The notes under the pieces: generated by a model
What the model saw: only the letters and a program-made list of their open reading frames with translations
Told to the model about the DNA's origin: nothing
The model's database searches: none
Part shown: one piece after another, positions 1-11,810 of the stretch
Layout of the letters: every line of letters starts with the position of its first letter
Numbering within the stretch: the first letter of the stretch is position 1
Made by a program: the position numbers and the translations under genes
From: Microstegium vimineum
Lineage: Eukaryota > Streptophyta > Magnoliopsida > Poales > Poaceae
Assembly (NCBI GenBank): GCA_022036555.1
Contig: CM039133.1
Span: forward strand, 12,475,765-12,539,764
Direction: 5' to 3'
Length of the DNA: 64,000 bases

Positions 1-375
1 GGTAGGATAGGGGCCTACCATGGTGGTGACGGGTGACAGAGAATTTGGGATCGATTCCACAGAGGGAGCCTGAGAAACGGCTACCACATCCAAGGAAGGC
101 AACATGCGTGCAAATTACCCAATCCTAACACAGGGAGGTAGTGACAATAAATAACAATACCGGGTGTGTTAGTGTCTGGTAATTGGAATGAGCACAATCT
201 AAATCCACTTTTGTTTCCTGCTTTTAGTTTCACACCTCTCCATATGCCCATGTAATCTCTATATATACCCACTCTTGATTAATGGAAATAGAGTTGAGTT
301 TATCCGGCCTCCTTCCTCCAATATACTTCCAAACCAGTGCATGGCCAGCCTTCCGCCTCCATCAGCAATTCAAGC

Positions 376-1200
376 ATGGCCGCATCGGTGAGCGATGGAC
401 CTAAGAAGTGGGAGGGCCTTTTGCGACGACTTGCTGAGGACGACCTTGGTCGAACACCAGGATATCTTCAGCATCATCCGTCTTGCAGCCACCTGCAGGT
501 ACTGGGAGGAGGCCCTCGACATGGAGACCACATTGTTCTTCGGCAAGCCGTGCTTGGTGATGACAAGCGATGGAAGAAGTGGACGGGCACGAGTATGTGG
601 TCGACTACCGTGACAAGGACTTGGCGACCTACCAGCTGATGGATCTCATGCCCGAGAATGGGTCGCCGAGCTCATTTTATGCGCTCATGGACGTGACAGA
701 TGAGTGGTGGGTCGGAGTCAAGGGAACATGGCTCGCCATCGTCTATGATCGCCACAAAACCCACCTCCTCAACCCATAGACACGTCGTGAAGTTCCAATG
801 TTGCCTTTCCCTATACCCACCAATACCTTCCTGACCATTCACGCCTTGAAGAGAATCGTTGTGTGCCAGATGTCTTCTAACGCTAGCGGCTACCTCGTCA
901 TGGGGATGAATTACAAACACCTGGTGATGGCGAGAGACGCTGACCAAAGCTATACAACACTCAGGAACCCTGACGGATATTTCTGTGACTACGAAGACAC
1001 CATCGTGCATAGGGTCAGGGTGTTCGCTGTCACTGAATATGGCGGAATATGTGCCTGTGACGACATATAGGGCGGCGGTGCATGCCAAGAATTGTGGAGT
1101 TTGCCACACATTGACAAGGGCAAGATAGATCACATAACTGGGAGCATGGAAGCTTGCAGAGACGGCTGACGGTCGACACCACTTCGTTGTGTGCACCTAT
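376..1200 (+). pseudogene. F-box/DUF295 gene relic, left copy
   Basis: Broken copy of a plant F-box/DUF295 gene (proteins thought to be substrate receptors of SCF ubiquitin ligases; function of most is unknown). The ATG at 376 opens an F-box-like start (KKWEGLL), but the continuation (HQDIFSIIRLAATCRYW, a typical F-box second half) is in another frame. Further fragments follow in shifted frames: a segment with WWVGVKGTWLAIVYDRHKTH from about 570 to 779, ended by a stop, then VVCQMSSNASGYLVMGMNY from 798. The order and spacing fit one decayed single-exon gene with several frameshifts. A TATA-like stretch lies near 258-266. The part from 548 on is repeated in inverted orientation at 2577-5392. 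Family call is from motif recognition; certainty moderate. Confidence 0.6.
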
Positions 1201-2550
1201 GACAAGTATGAAAATATCATGAAATTCAATTCTCGTTACGTCAATTAAGAATATACAAGTCTTATACCCGAGGGTGTGCTCGTGTATGAGCGGGACGAGG
1301 ACACCACTGCTGGTTCAGAGGGGTGACAAGGGATGGAGCCCCGCTGCTAGCCTCGGTGACCACTCCCTTTTCCTTGGCTAGAACTACCCCATCTTCGCTC
1401 GCGTTGTTGGCTCATCAGAGGGACAACAAATAATTTGGCCGAACAACATTTGTTTCACGAAGGGTTAGCCATCTGCCATAGACAATGGCGGCATCGATGA
1501 TGTCGAAGTGTTTAGTTTGAGAATGGGCAATTACATGTACAAAGAAGCCTCTTTGTACAATTCTCACCGATTCAATATTGATTACCATATACCTATCTGG
1601 TTTATACCGATGCTTACGAGGAGTAGGAGGGTATAATCATCTTCCTGAGCTCAATGATGCACGTAAGTTTCTACCAAATGACTTTTATTTATTCTTGATA
1701 GGTGTTGGTTTCGTTCTGTTAATATATTTCTGTCAAACTATATAGGTGTCATGCAAATACATTCTTATGGAGATGGTTCTCATCGAAGAAAAATGCAATG
1801 ATGATTGAAAACTAAAAATTAAAAAACAATGGAAAAAATATTTAACTAAAAAATAAAAGATGTCCCTGAGCCCAAACGGACTAGTCGGCCGCGTAGCCAA
1901 AACGGTCCAATCCGCAGCGTGAGCCAAAATGCCCCCACCGCCTAAGCCAAAACGGACCAGCCTCCACCCTGGCCTCCGTCAGAGCTTTGAGGAGAAGTAA
2001 GTAGCAACGCTGAGCAAGGCTTGGAAGATTGGAGATGTGTGGCGGCGTGGGGCTAATCCTAGGCTTTGGCGTCATGGGGCTGACCCTAGGCCGCGGCGGC
2101 AGCCGGTGAGCCTAGGGGCGGCGGGGAGTGTAGTGGGAGGCGTCGTGGCAGCGGCCAGGCCAATCGGTGGACTCAAGACTCTAGTCAGTTCTGTTGGTCA
2201 GCATATCACATGGGTACTCATTGCTGAATATTTATATGTGTCAAATTGATGGTACATTCTGTTACTTTTAGTATTATTACAGCTAATGTTCAAACCATGA
2301 TATTTTACAGGAACTAATGAGTTCATTGTCAAGTGGTACGAAAAGAGGATGTCTTGTGTAACAGGACATGACAGGTGTGGTATAAACTAGAATAGTACAG
2401 ACTTAAAATGATTCCTATCAAAATTTGCAGTCTCTTTGATAAAAGAGCTTGGGTGTGGTTCATTTATTGACATCTCTATGCACTCCATCTTTAACAAAAA
2501 AAATCCCGTATGGATAGCTTCTTTTTGCAAGTCTGCTAAGTGGCGTGATG
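548..2550 (+). repeat. Left arm of a 4-kb inverted duplication
   Basis: This arm matches the reverse complement of 2577-5392 along its whole length once a hAT insertion in the other arm is removed. The arms meet at a 26-bp loop (2551-2576). Next to the loop the left arm reads GGATAGCTTC...GGCGTGATG and the right arm mirrors it with few changes. The arms differ by scattered substitutions and small indels, so the duplication is not recent. The outer edge falls inside the F-box/DUF295 relic, so the promoter and first 170 bases of that relic exist only on the left. Confidence 0.85.
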
Positions 2551-3939
2551 AAAATGTTATTATGTTCAAACTTTTTCGTTACGCCATTTAGCAGGCTTGC
2601 ACAAAGAAAGCTATCCATATCGGAAATTTTCTGTTAGAGCGGTGTGCATAGAGATGTCAAGAAATGAACCAAACCCAAGATCTTTTATCAAAGAGACTAC
2701 AGATTTTGATAGGATTCATTTAAAGTCTGTACTATTCTAGTTTATACCGCACCCAGTCACCTCCTGTTACACATGACATCTTCTTTTCGTACCACTTGGA
2801 AATGAACTCATTACTTCCTGTAAAATATCATGATTTGAACATTAAATGTAACACTAAAAGTACCATAATGTACCAAAAATTTACACACATATAATATTCA
2901 GCAATAAGTTCCCATGTGATCTGCTAGCCTAGAGAACTGACCAAAGCCTCGAGTCTACCAGTTGGCGTGCCTGCCGCCACGGCGCCTCCCACTATGCTCC
3001 ACGCCGCCCTTGGGCTCGCTGGCCACCGCCGCCACCTAGGATTAGCCCCACGACGCCGCTGCTTAGGATTAGCCCCTCGACGCTGCCTAGGATTAGCCCC
3101 ACGCCGCCACACACCTCCAATCTTCCGAGCCTAACTCGGCGTTGCTGCTTCCTTCTCCTCCTCAAAGCTTTGTCGGGGGCCAAGGGTGGAGGCTGGTCCG
3201 TTTTGGCTCAGGTGGCGCGTGCGTTTTGGCTAGGCGGTCGACTGGTCCGTTTTGGCTTAGGGGCATCTTTTATTTTTTTAGTTAAATATGTTTTCATTGT
3301 TTTCTAATATTTAGTTTTCAATCATCATTATGTTTTACTTCGATGAGAACCATCTCTAGAAGATTCATATCCATCTCTAGAAGAATGTATCTGCATGACG
3401 CCTACATATTTTGATAGAAATATATTAACAGAATGTAACCAACACCTATCAAGAATAAATAACAAATCGTTTGGATGTAACTTGCGTGCATCATTGAGCT
3501 CAGGAGAATGATCAAACCTCCTACTCCTCCTAAGCATCGATATAAACTAGATAGATATCTGGTAATCAATACTGAATTGGTGAGAATTGCACAAAGGGAC
3601 TTCTTTGTACATGTAATTGTCTGTTCCCAAACTAAACACTTGGACATCATCGACACCATCGTCGTTTATGGTAGATGGCTAACCCTTCACAAACAAATGT
3701 TGTTCGGCCAAATTATTTGATGCCCCTCTGATGAGCCCACAACGCGAGCGAAAATGGGGTAGTTCCAACCAAGGAACAGGGAGTGGTCGCCAAGGTTAGC
3801 GACGAGGCTCCATCCCTTCTCACCCTCTGAACCAGCAGTGACATCCGCTCATACACAACCACGCCCTTGGGTATAAAACTTGCATGTTCTTTATAGAAGT
3901 AACAAGAATTTAATTTCATGATATTTTCACTTGTCGTAG

Positions 3940-5392
3940 GTGCACACGACGAGGAGGCGACGATCGTCAGCCGTCTCTACAAGCTTCCAACTTCTCCCAG
4001 TTATGTGATCTATCTCGCGCTTGTCAATGTGGGGCAAAAACTTGGCAGCTCATGGAACACACCGCCGCTCTGTATGTCATCCTAGGCTCATATTCCGTTA
4101 TATTCAGTGATAGCGAACACCCTGCCCCTGTGCACGATGGCGTCTTCATAGTCACGGAAATAGACATCTGGATTCCTGAGTGATGTACAACTTTGGTCAC
4201 CATCTCTTGTGATCGTTGTAATTCATCCCAATGACGAGGTAGTCGCTAACGTCAGAAGGCGTCTGGCACACAACGATCCTCTTGAAGGCGCGAATGGTTG
4301 GGAAGGTGTTGGCGGGTACGGGAAAAGGCACCAGTGGAACTTCACATCGCGTGTATGGGTTGAGGAGGTGGGTTTTGTGGCGATCATCGAGGATGGCGAG
4401 CCAAGCGCCCTTGGCTCCAACCCACCACTGATCCGTCACGTCCATGAGCGCACGAAATGAGGCCCGCGGCCCATTCTCGGCATGAGATGATCCGTCACGT
4501 CCATGATCGCACGAAATGAGGCCGGCAGTCCATACTCGGTCATGAGATCCTTTAGCTGGTAGGTCCACCCATCCTCGTCATGGCTAGGGGTGAAAGTGGT
4601 ATGGATAATCCTCCGCTCCGATCCACTCCGAATCCGACTTTTAAGGATATGGAGAAGTGTTTTCAATATCCGTGCGGATATGGATAATCCGCATCCGATT
4701 TTATGCGGATGTGGTGTAGGATATGGGATCGGCGAAATCCGGCGGATATGGATTATCCGACACTTATAATAGGATATCCGGTTTTTTTTTAAGAAGCCCG
4801 AGCGGCAAGATTAGAAATCAGCCCAACCCATATAGCCCATGAGAGTTAGTCAACTATATATATGCTAATATACGCTAATTTAAGTATATTTTCACAAGAC
4901 ATGGAAGGGCAATCCTAGTGATTTCCTATTTCCATGCGTGTATCAATTATTCAGTTGTATGCGTGAATGATATTTGTAGACTAATTTCTGAAATTATTTT
5001 GTGAACTCTAAAATCGAAGTGGTGGATTGATATTTGATGGTGATTATTTCGTGTTGTATTGCCGCTTTAAGAATTAAGACTTTGGTTAACAAATTATTCC
5101 TTCAAATAAAAAACAACACAAAAGCATATAATATCCAACTTAGAAAAGTCCGCTTCTGCTCCGACACCGGTCCGAATCCGTACCATTTCTAACATTCTAA
5201 AAAATCCGTATCCACATCCGAAACCACATAATATCCGCTCCGCTCCGAATCCGATCAAAAAAATAGGATTAGAATATGGGAAGTCATTATCCGCTCCGAT
5301 CCGATCCGTTTTCATCCCTAGTCATGGCGGTTGACCACATAATTGTATCCATCCACTTCTTCCACTTTTTCGCTTGTCATCAGCAAGCATAG
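3940..5392 (-). pseudogene. F-box/DUF295 gene relic, inverted copy
   Basis: Minus-strand counterpart of the relic at 376-1200. The readable stretch 4197-4568 encodes a DUF295-like segment (WWVGAKGAWLAILDDRHKTH, then VVCQTPSDVSDYLVIGMNY) that aligns with the left copy's frames 570-779 and 798-1070. It lacks the F-box start because the inverted duplication ends at 5392. It is broken by the hAT insertion at 4585-5320 and by a local 60-bp tandem duplication. Not translatable into a full protein. Confidence 0.6.
4585..5320. mobile_element. Non-autonomous hAT element, 8-bp TSD
   Basis: The left end reads TAGGGGTGAAAGTGG and the reverse complement of the right end TAGGGATGAAAACGG. Subterminal GGATCGGAGCGGAT-type repeats occur at both ends. 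It is flanked by a perfect 8-bp duplication GTCATGGC (4577-4584 and 5321-5328), the hAT signature. The left arm of the inverted duplication lacks it and shows the empty site. No transposase is encoded; the inside is AT-rich. Confidence 0.88.
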
Positions 5393-5516
5393 TTATTAAG
5401 TGTGCAACCTTCTAAAAACCTGTTTTTAAGTGGAAGTTATAGCAATTTAAAAGTAACCTTAAAGATAACTTTTATAGCAACTAATAAAATGGAAATTTTG
5501 ATGTTGAAAATATATA

Positions 5517-5997
5517 CCCCTTCCATCCTGAAATATATTACTGTCTCGCATTTGAAATTGCCTTGAAATATAGTGTATTCAAGGAACAAGAAGATAATGT
5601 TTACTTAATAAAAATACATGATTATTTTGTATAAGGAAAGTAATTCATGTGCCTTCCATATTTTGTATAAGGAGACTGAGAGTTCACCTTTTAATCATGC
5701 GGAATAGAACCAGATTTCAATAAATTACTAGTTAACTGAAGGGTACATATAGTGTATTCAAGAAACAAGAAGATAATGTTTACTTAATAAAAATACATGA
5801 TTATTTTGTATAAGGAACGTAATTCATGTACCTTCCATATTTTGTATAAGGAGACTGAGAGTGCACCTTTTAATCATGCGGAATAGAACCAGATTTCAAT
5901 AAATTACTAGTTAACTGAAGGGTACATGCATCTATTGCAGTCTCCCTTATTTTGTGTGAGAATAGCCAGAACGCACTATATTTTTGAATGGAGAGAG
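5517..5997. mobile_element. Degenerate Stowaway-like MITE
   Basis: The element is bounded by TA dinucleotides. Its left end CCCCTTCCATCCTGAAATA and right end TTTTTGAATGGAGAGAG form an imperfect inverted pair of the CTCCCTCC...GGAGGGAG Stowaway type. It is about twice the normal Stowaway size because of an internal tandem duplication (5571-5928). Confidence 0.5.
5571..5928. repeat. Tandem duplication, 2 x 179 bp
   Basis: Two adjacent copies (5571-5749 and 5750-5928) start with TAGTGTATTCAAG and end with AACTGAAGGGTACAT. Only a few substitutions separate them, so the duplication is young compared with the element around it. Confidence 0.9.
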
Positions 5998-5999
5998 TA

Positions 6000-7008
6000 T
6001 ATTCCTAGCTTCATGAGATATGTGCAGATGTAATGAATTAGGAGGAATCCAAACCACAAAAACCCTCTCGCTCGAAAGGAGAGGTGTCAGCCACAGCCGC
6101 AGCCGCCGTCGGCCTCCCCAATCTATCACCGCTGGTCCTCTTCCCTTCCCCTCCGGTATCTCACCGAGGGCTGAAGGAAGTGGGGATCCATTGATTTTAA
6201 TAAGTTTCTCTAGTAGATTGAGTCATTAGGGTTAGGGTTTTCGTGCTAAAGTTCTTGGTATTGGAGTTTTATCTTCTCGTCCTCTTCTCCAGCAATGGTG
6301 AAGGAGAAGGGCGGAATCATCTTCTTCATGACGGCTTCATTGAAGACGAGCACGACAACTTCGGCGTCACCATCTTCATCAACATGACGACATGGAGATT
6401 TTTATTTCCGAACGACGGCACCAAAGCGGAGATGATGTCGCTGCCATGGAATAATTTTCTCCGTCTTTTCTTCGTTTTGTTGTGGTTAGATCTGGCCACG
6501 ATGAAAGGCTAGGGAAAATATTTTTCAGATCAGTCTTCCTCGTTCTTCGGTGGAGAAAGAAGAAAAAGGAATACACCAGAAAGAAGAAAACGATCCTCAA
6601 TTCCACCTACAAGAATGTTGACCGTTGTTCATTGGGTAGTTGTTCTCAGGCCATTTATCGAGTGTTTGCCTCTGCGGTCATCTACACTGCAAAGTGATTA
6701 GCAGGTTAGGTTTTGAGTTGTGATATTCGCAACGTGGGTACTATTTCGTATTGCATAGTGCTTATAACGTATTGATGTGCTCTGGTTTCATATAATATAA
6801 TTCTTCTTTTGTCGCAGAAAAAAGACATGTGCAGATTTGCTACAACAATATCCATTATAATTTGGGCAAATGTTTCGACTATCTCTAAAAGAGTGGGAAG
6901 TCTGAATCTTACCCCTGACCCCACAGCCAGACTTTCCACCCTCTTTCTCACCCACGCCCAGGCTTACCACTCCCCTCACGCGGAAACGAGTTCACCCGTA
7001 CGTAACTA
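6000..7008. other. Unassigned stretch
   Basis: I see no supported gene. Short open frames exist on both strands (for example 6243-6512), but none resembles a known protein and codon use looks random. A GC-rich patch at 6070-6180 and a TTAGGGTTAGGGTTTT stretch near 6225-6241 could be a fragment of a gene's 5' UTR. Confidence 0.4.
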
Positions 7009-7531
7009 TATGCCTATAATAAGGTAACGAAATCAAAATTCAAATCACGTCCATCCGCCTAACCTTCACCCAAAAAAAATCCCCCTGTGACTCCTCGCCC
7101 TCGTGACCACGCATCCTCTGATGTGGCAGGATGCGGCTAGGGTTTTTTCATCACTGGGTCTCCCACGCCACACCGTAGGTCGTTCTGGGGCACCAGCCGC
7201 GGGAGCAGAGGCGGAAGCCACCGGCTCAGGCTCGCAGCGAGGAGAGCTCGCGCCGCCAACGAAGAAGTATTTGTGACAACAAATTTTATAACATAAAGAT
7301 TAACAATTTTGCTTGGGAAGGAGGATAATATATTTCAGCAATTTTTGTCATATATGAATTTTTATGAAATGAGATTGAAATACATCAATGCTTTTTGAAC
7401 TTGCATTGCTCTAAGTTTTGTTTTGGAGCCACATAATTATGCTTTTGACTAAATCTTAATGAAGTATTTCAAATTTGATAGAATTAAATTTGGACTTAAT
7501 ATAACCCGTAGCGTTAGCACGGATAAATATA
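7009..7531 (+). mobile_element. Possible degraded Helitron
   Basis: Positions 7504-7520 read CCCGTAGCGTTAGCACG. This is the same hairpin-like terminus that ends the clear Helitron at 57924-59445. The last bases here (ACCATT) are a degraded form of the ACTAGT expected at the end. A CCTATAATA motif near 7012 may be the 5' end. The inside has a GC-rich block (7070-7260) that could be captured sequence; I do not recognise it. Confidence 0.35.
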
Positions 7532-8366
7532 CCATTGTGTCATGAGAAGGGATAAAAACTGTACAGATAGAATAAAGCTGGTCACGACCTCAGAGCTAAT
7601 TTGGAAGCCTGAACCCCGGGGCTATCCCTGCTTTTTTTTCCGGGCTAGAAGCCCGCGTGGGATCTGACAACGGGTTAGATTCCCTCGACGTCTGGGAACC
7701 CACGCGGAGGGATGCTGGACCTCGATCCACGACTTTTCCTGGGGACGGTCGCCCCCACGTCAAGGGTCCGGGCGTGGCTTCCCCGCCGCGACACGCAACG
7801 ATGTAGCGCGAGACCACGGGCACACGAGGGACTATGCCAACATCGAACATGATGAGGATGCTTATGAATTCATTGTAATGAATTATACTGTAGGCATATT
7901 ATCGCAAAAAAAAATGAGATAAACTATGTAATTTCTATAGCTTTAAGTAGGAGAAGTATAAACATAGCATGGCAATCTAAAATCCATTCCCTTCTCCCAC
8001 CCTATATATTTGAGATAGACTTATATATGAACTTTAAAAAGTTGTGGAATCTCAAATTCCAAGCCAATTAATCTAATCTAGCTAATCCATTAAGTAGATT
8101 TGAATTCCTTCAAAATAAAGGAATCGTCACAATAGATATTATATTACAGAGATCAACACACGTGTGTTGCGTTTGAAGATAAACAAAGGAAGATGCAGGG
8201 CAATCAATTATCTGTTAATTAGTCGTAGGAATTAAACACGTACCACAAAAACCAATCTTTCCTTTACGAAACATCGTCATCATCAGACAGAAAAGCAAAA
8301 CAAATCACGCAAAGCAATCAATCAGATAAACACACGCAAATCGATAACGTAACGACGCATGCATCC
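7532..8366. other. Gap downstream of the phospholipase gene
   Basis: A GC-rich island (7596-7850) is open on the minus strand for 84 codons and matches no family I know. The remainder is AT-rich and without coding signal. The 3' UTR of the phospholipase C gene (minus strand) must lie in 8366 and below. Confidence 0.4.
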
Positions 8367-10789
8367 CTACGCTCTGAAGCAGGGGAGGCAGCCACACAGC
8401 TTGGACGACACCGGGTGTGCCGTCGGCGTCGCTGTCGGCTGGAGCGCCGGGACGTGGGACTCGTCCATGCCACAGTCCTGGCACCGCTTGCACTCCTCCC
8501 GGAACCGGGCGAACGCGCCGCGGCAGTACTCGGAGGCCTCCGCGACGGTCATCCCCTTGACGAGCTTGTCGCTCTCGTAGGCCTCCGTGGCGTGGTCACC
8601 GTTCAGCGCGGCGCCCAGTTGCACCAGCTCCGCCTGGAACTCCGACACCTCCCGGTGCTGATCCTCCGCCACCACCTCCCGCAGCCGCACCGGCTCCGGC
8701 AGCGTTTCTGCAACCGCATCATCATCCATCGGTTATCATATCACACGCACTGCTATCATCGCTCGCTGGTCGGTCGATCGCCGTCGATATACCTGGGCAG
8801 TCAGTTCTTGGCGTGGCGCGCGTGAGCACGTTCTCGAAGGTGCCGGCCCAGGCGTCGCGCTTGGTAAGGAATTCCTTGAGGTTGAAGATCTTCTTCACCG
8901 TCGCCGGGATGGACGAGTGCTCGTACTGCGACGTCGGCTCAGGCCCTGACGGCCGGTGAATCACTGCAGACAACGAAGCAGCAAGTGGTCGTGACCGCCA
9001 ATTAAGGATGCAAGTGGCAGCCCGCATAACCCGTATATAAGCTTAATTTTGTGGGTTGTCGCTTGAACCCGCGAAAATTAAGCCTATATGTGAGTTCGCG
9101 GGCTAGCCCACTTGCATCCCTACCGCCAATATATAAGCGTACTCGTCGTCTTGTACTCATAAAAAACCATATATGCATACCAGTGCCCGGCTGGATCCAT
9201 GGAGAAATGAGCATGGTCGGGACGCGGACGCCGAGGCGGTCGAAGGCGAAGTTGATGGGGGCGTCACTGACGATGCCGTCAGGGCTAGGGACGCCGTCGA
9301 TCGGGGTGGGAACGTGGTCGAAGAACCCGCCATGCTCGTCGTAGGTAACGACGAGGAGGATCTCGTTCCACTGCGGGCTCGACCGCAGCGCCTCGTACAC
9401 CTCCTTGACGAGGCTCTGGCCGTGGGCGACGTCGTGCGACGGGTGGTCGTCGTTGCCCGGGAGCAGCTTCCAGTCCAGGTACCGCTGCTCGATCACCACG
9501 TAGTTTGGGAGCTTGCCCTCTTTGCAGTGCCGCTTGAAGTGCAGCTCGTACTCGTGGAACTTGCCCACGTACTTGAGCTGCCGCATGTTCCTGATGATCG
9601 ATGCGTACGAACGTACAAAATTAATGTAGATAGCACACGTTCCAACACAACAAAAGTTAGTATGTATATGATGATGCATGTAAGATTCATTTTTGTTCAT
9701 TGGTGATCTATTTGGAGTCATCTGAATCCTATTTGTTCATGTTTCTAATAAACCAGATCACAACCAATAAAATGATAGAAATAACCGCATAGCCTTGTTT
9801 AGATCGGATCGATCATGAGAATATCCATCTAAAATGCTCTCCTTTGCTAGCTCAAGGTCAATGATGAGTTGCCGCTTCTTATGTATCTATGTGTGTTAAC
9901 CAACCGCATACGCGTTGTTAGCATATAACAAGTACCGATTAAGCTATCAACAGTATATATATAGTAGTAAACACCTACCCGTAAGACACAACTTGACTCT
10001 TTTGTACTGTTTTCTGAGTGTGTACTGCTAAATTTTCTGAGTGTAGCACGTATACTAGGTCGGATGGACAATTGAACACATCAACTAGTCTTCTTCCATA
10101 GTCATCCTCTTCCCATTGATCTATATTCTATACTAACCGCATATACACATTGTTAGCATATAACAAGTACTTATATACTAACCCCATATATATTTTTGTA
10201 AATGTTGTCAAAGTTACAATGGTTCGACTTTGACTAATAAACAAGATGGATATATTTGAAATTTGCACTATCTAAGTGTCTGTTTGATGTGGCGTGTCCC
10301 CTGTAGCCGGAGCTGAGAGGAGTAGCCTTGAATTGAAGCTCAAACTGAGGCTCTAGCTAGCTCCTCTTACACATGTATCAAGAAATGACTCTTCTTGAGA
10401 TGTTTGGTATGGCTGCTTTTGGCTCATCTGCCAAAGCTACTATTGGAGTAAGAATCGTGTCAGACAGACCTCGGCCCCAACACTAGCATATATAAGGTGT
10501 GTTTGACACCATGAATCGGTTTCGATCTGATTCTCACGAGGATCACTAGAATCCAAGCCAAACAAAACACACACAGGGGAACGTTTATGTTAAATGGTTC
10601 TAGGTGATTCTTTCGTGTGCCTATAAATGTTAATCGGTGAAAATGTGTGGTTTCTAGTCCGTGATGATTCTAATTCGGCATATGAAACTTTTTACGGGAT
10701 AATCTAGAGCCGTAACGTTTCTACGATCTAGATCTCCCTACCAAATGGTTCCTCACCCCATTGATCTACACTAGGCAAATTCATGTACA

Positions 10790-10864
<75 letters not shown>

Positions 10865-11810
10865 ATAATAGTAGTGACACAAACTAATGATGCTATGCTA
10901 AGTATCTTAATTGAACCAGTGACAGATCGGCGACAATTCCGATCCCTAGCTACTGAGTTATCGAGGGCAAAGATCCCAAACTAATTTACATAGATCGTGT
11001 CGCAAAATTTAATTTGAATGTCAGCATCGACGACGATCATTAAACAAAACTATATAAAAAGGTCACTCAAACAAACCGCAGCAAGCAATGCAACATGCAT
11101 GGCAGCGTGGTAGACTGCTGCTGATAGTATTGTTGTTGCATTGCACTCTACGGAGTATATACTATACGTGGACGACAGACAACTGACCTGTACAGGAGGA
11201 CGGCGGGTGGAAACTGGTAGTAGATGCCGAACGAGTGGCCGGCGTCGTGGAGGTTGTCGAAGATGGTGCGCTGCGGCATGCCGGCGCGGAGCTTCTTCTT
11301 GTCGTTGCCGACGAGGCCATGCGACGTCGCCGAGTGCACGAACATCCGGTTGGGCTGCGTCGACGTGGGCACGGACGCGAACCACCGGTCGCAGACGCCG
11401 AACTCCCGGACGAGCTCGCGGTAGACGGGGACGGCGTCGGGCCGGAACCCGTTCATGACGGCGTGCGGCGTGCCGGGCTTCTCCGTCTCCGCCTGCTGCG
11501 CGAAGCCGCTCATGGGCGGCACGGCCACGCCGGGCTTGGTCGCCGGCGCCGTGACGCCCCACGTGAAGGCGTCGCCGTATATCTGCTCGTAGATGGCCAT
11601 GAACGAGTGGCCCGGGTCCGGGTCCACGTACTGCGACGCGTTCCCGAAGTGGACGGGCGCCGAGGTGGCGTCTCCGGCCACCGTGTAGTTCACCTCGGCT
11701 CCCGTCACGCCGTCGATCTCTGGGTTCAGTGACTTCATCCACCCTAGCATGTGGTCGAAGGAGCGGTTCTCCTGGACCAGCACCACCACTGTCTTGATCT
11801 TGTCAGCCAT
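8367..11810 (-). CDS. NPC4-like: Non-specific phospholipase C (NPC), four exons
   Basis: Plant NPCs cleave membrane phospholipids to diacylglycerol and a phosphorylated head group, acting in lipid signalling and in lipid turnover under phosphate shortage. Exons on the minus strand are 11810-11188, 9590-9181, 8963-8793 and 8707-8367. All have GT-AG borders and compatible phases, giving 514 residues, normal for the family. Phosphoesterase-family motifs are in place: QENRSFDHMLGW at residues 13-24, TQPNRMFVHSATSHG in exon 1, NDDHPSHDV at 254-262 and TYDEHGGFFDH at 290-300. The start at 11810 puts the catalytic motif at the N-terminus with no room for a signal peptide, as in the NPC3/4/5 group rather than secreted NPC1/2/6. 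The C-terminus ends CGCLPCFRA; such cysteines could be S-acylated for plasma-membrane attachment (inference). Intron 1 is 1.6 kb and repeat-rich. The exact paralogue number is uncertain. Confidence 0.9.
10790..10861. repeat. (TA)n microsatellite in NPC intron 1
   Basis: About 36 uninterrupted TA units inside the first intron of the phospholipase gene. Likely length-variable between individuals. Confidence 0.95.

Larger units (their letters stand above)
2577..5392 (-). repeat. Right arm of the 4-kb inverted duplication
   Basis: Mirror copy of 548-2550. It is longer only because a 736-bp hAT element with its 8-bp duplication sits at 4577-5328. It also has a private tandem duplication of about 60 bp, with copies near 4430-4487 and 4489-4549. 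Around 3180-3260 there are short repeats of a TGGTCCGTTTTGGCT unit, partly shared with the left arm near 1878-1955. Confidence 0.85.

Noticed and set aside
11050..11742. 230-codon minus-strand frame and plus-strand frames over NPC exon 1
   Set aside because: Shadow frames of the phospholipase exon; the frame starting at 11810 has the catalytic motifs.
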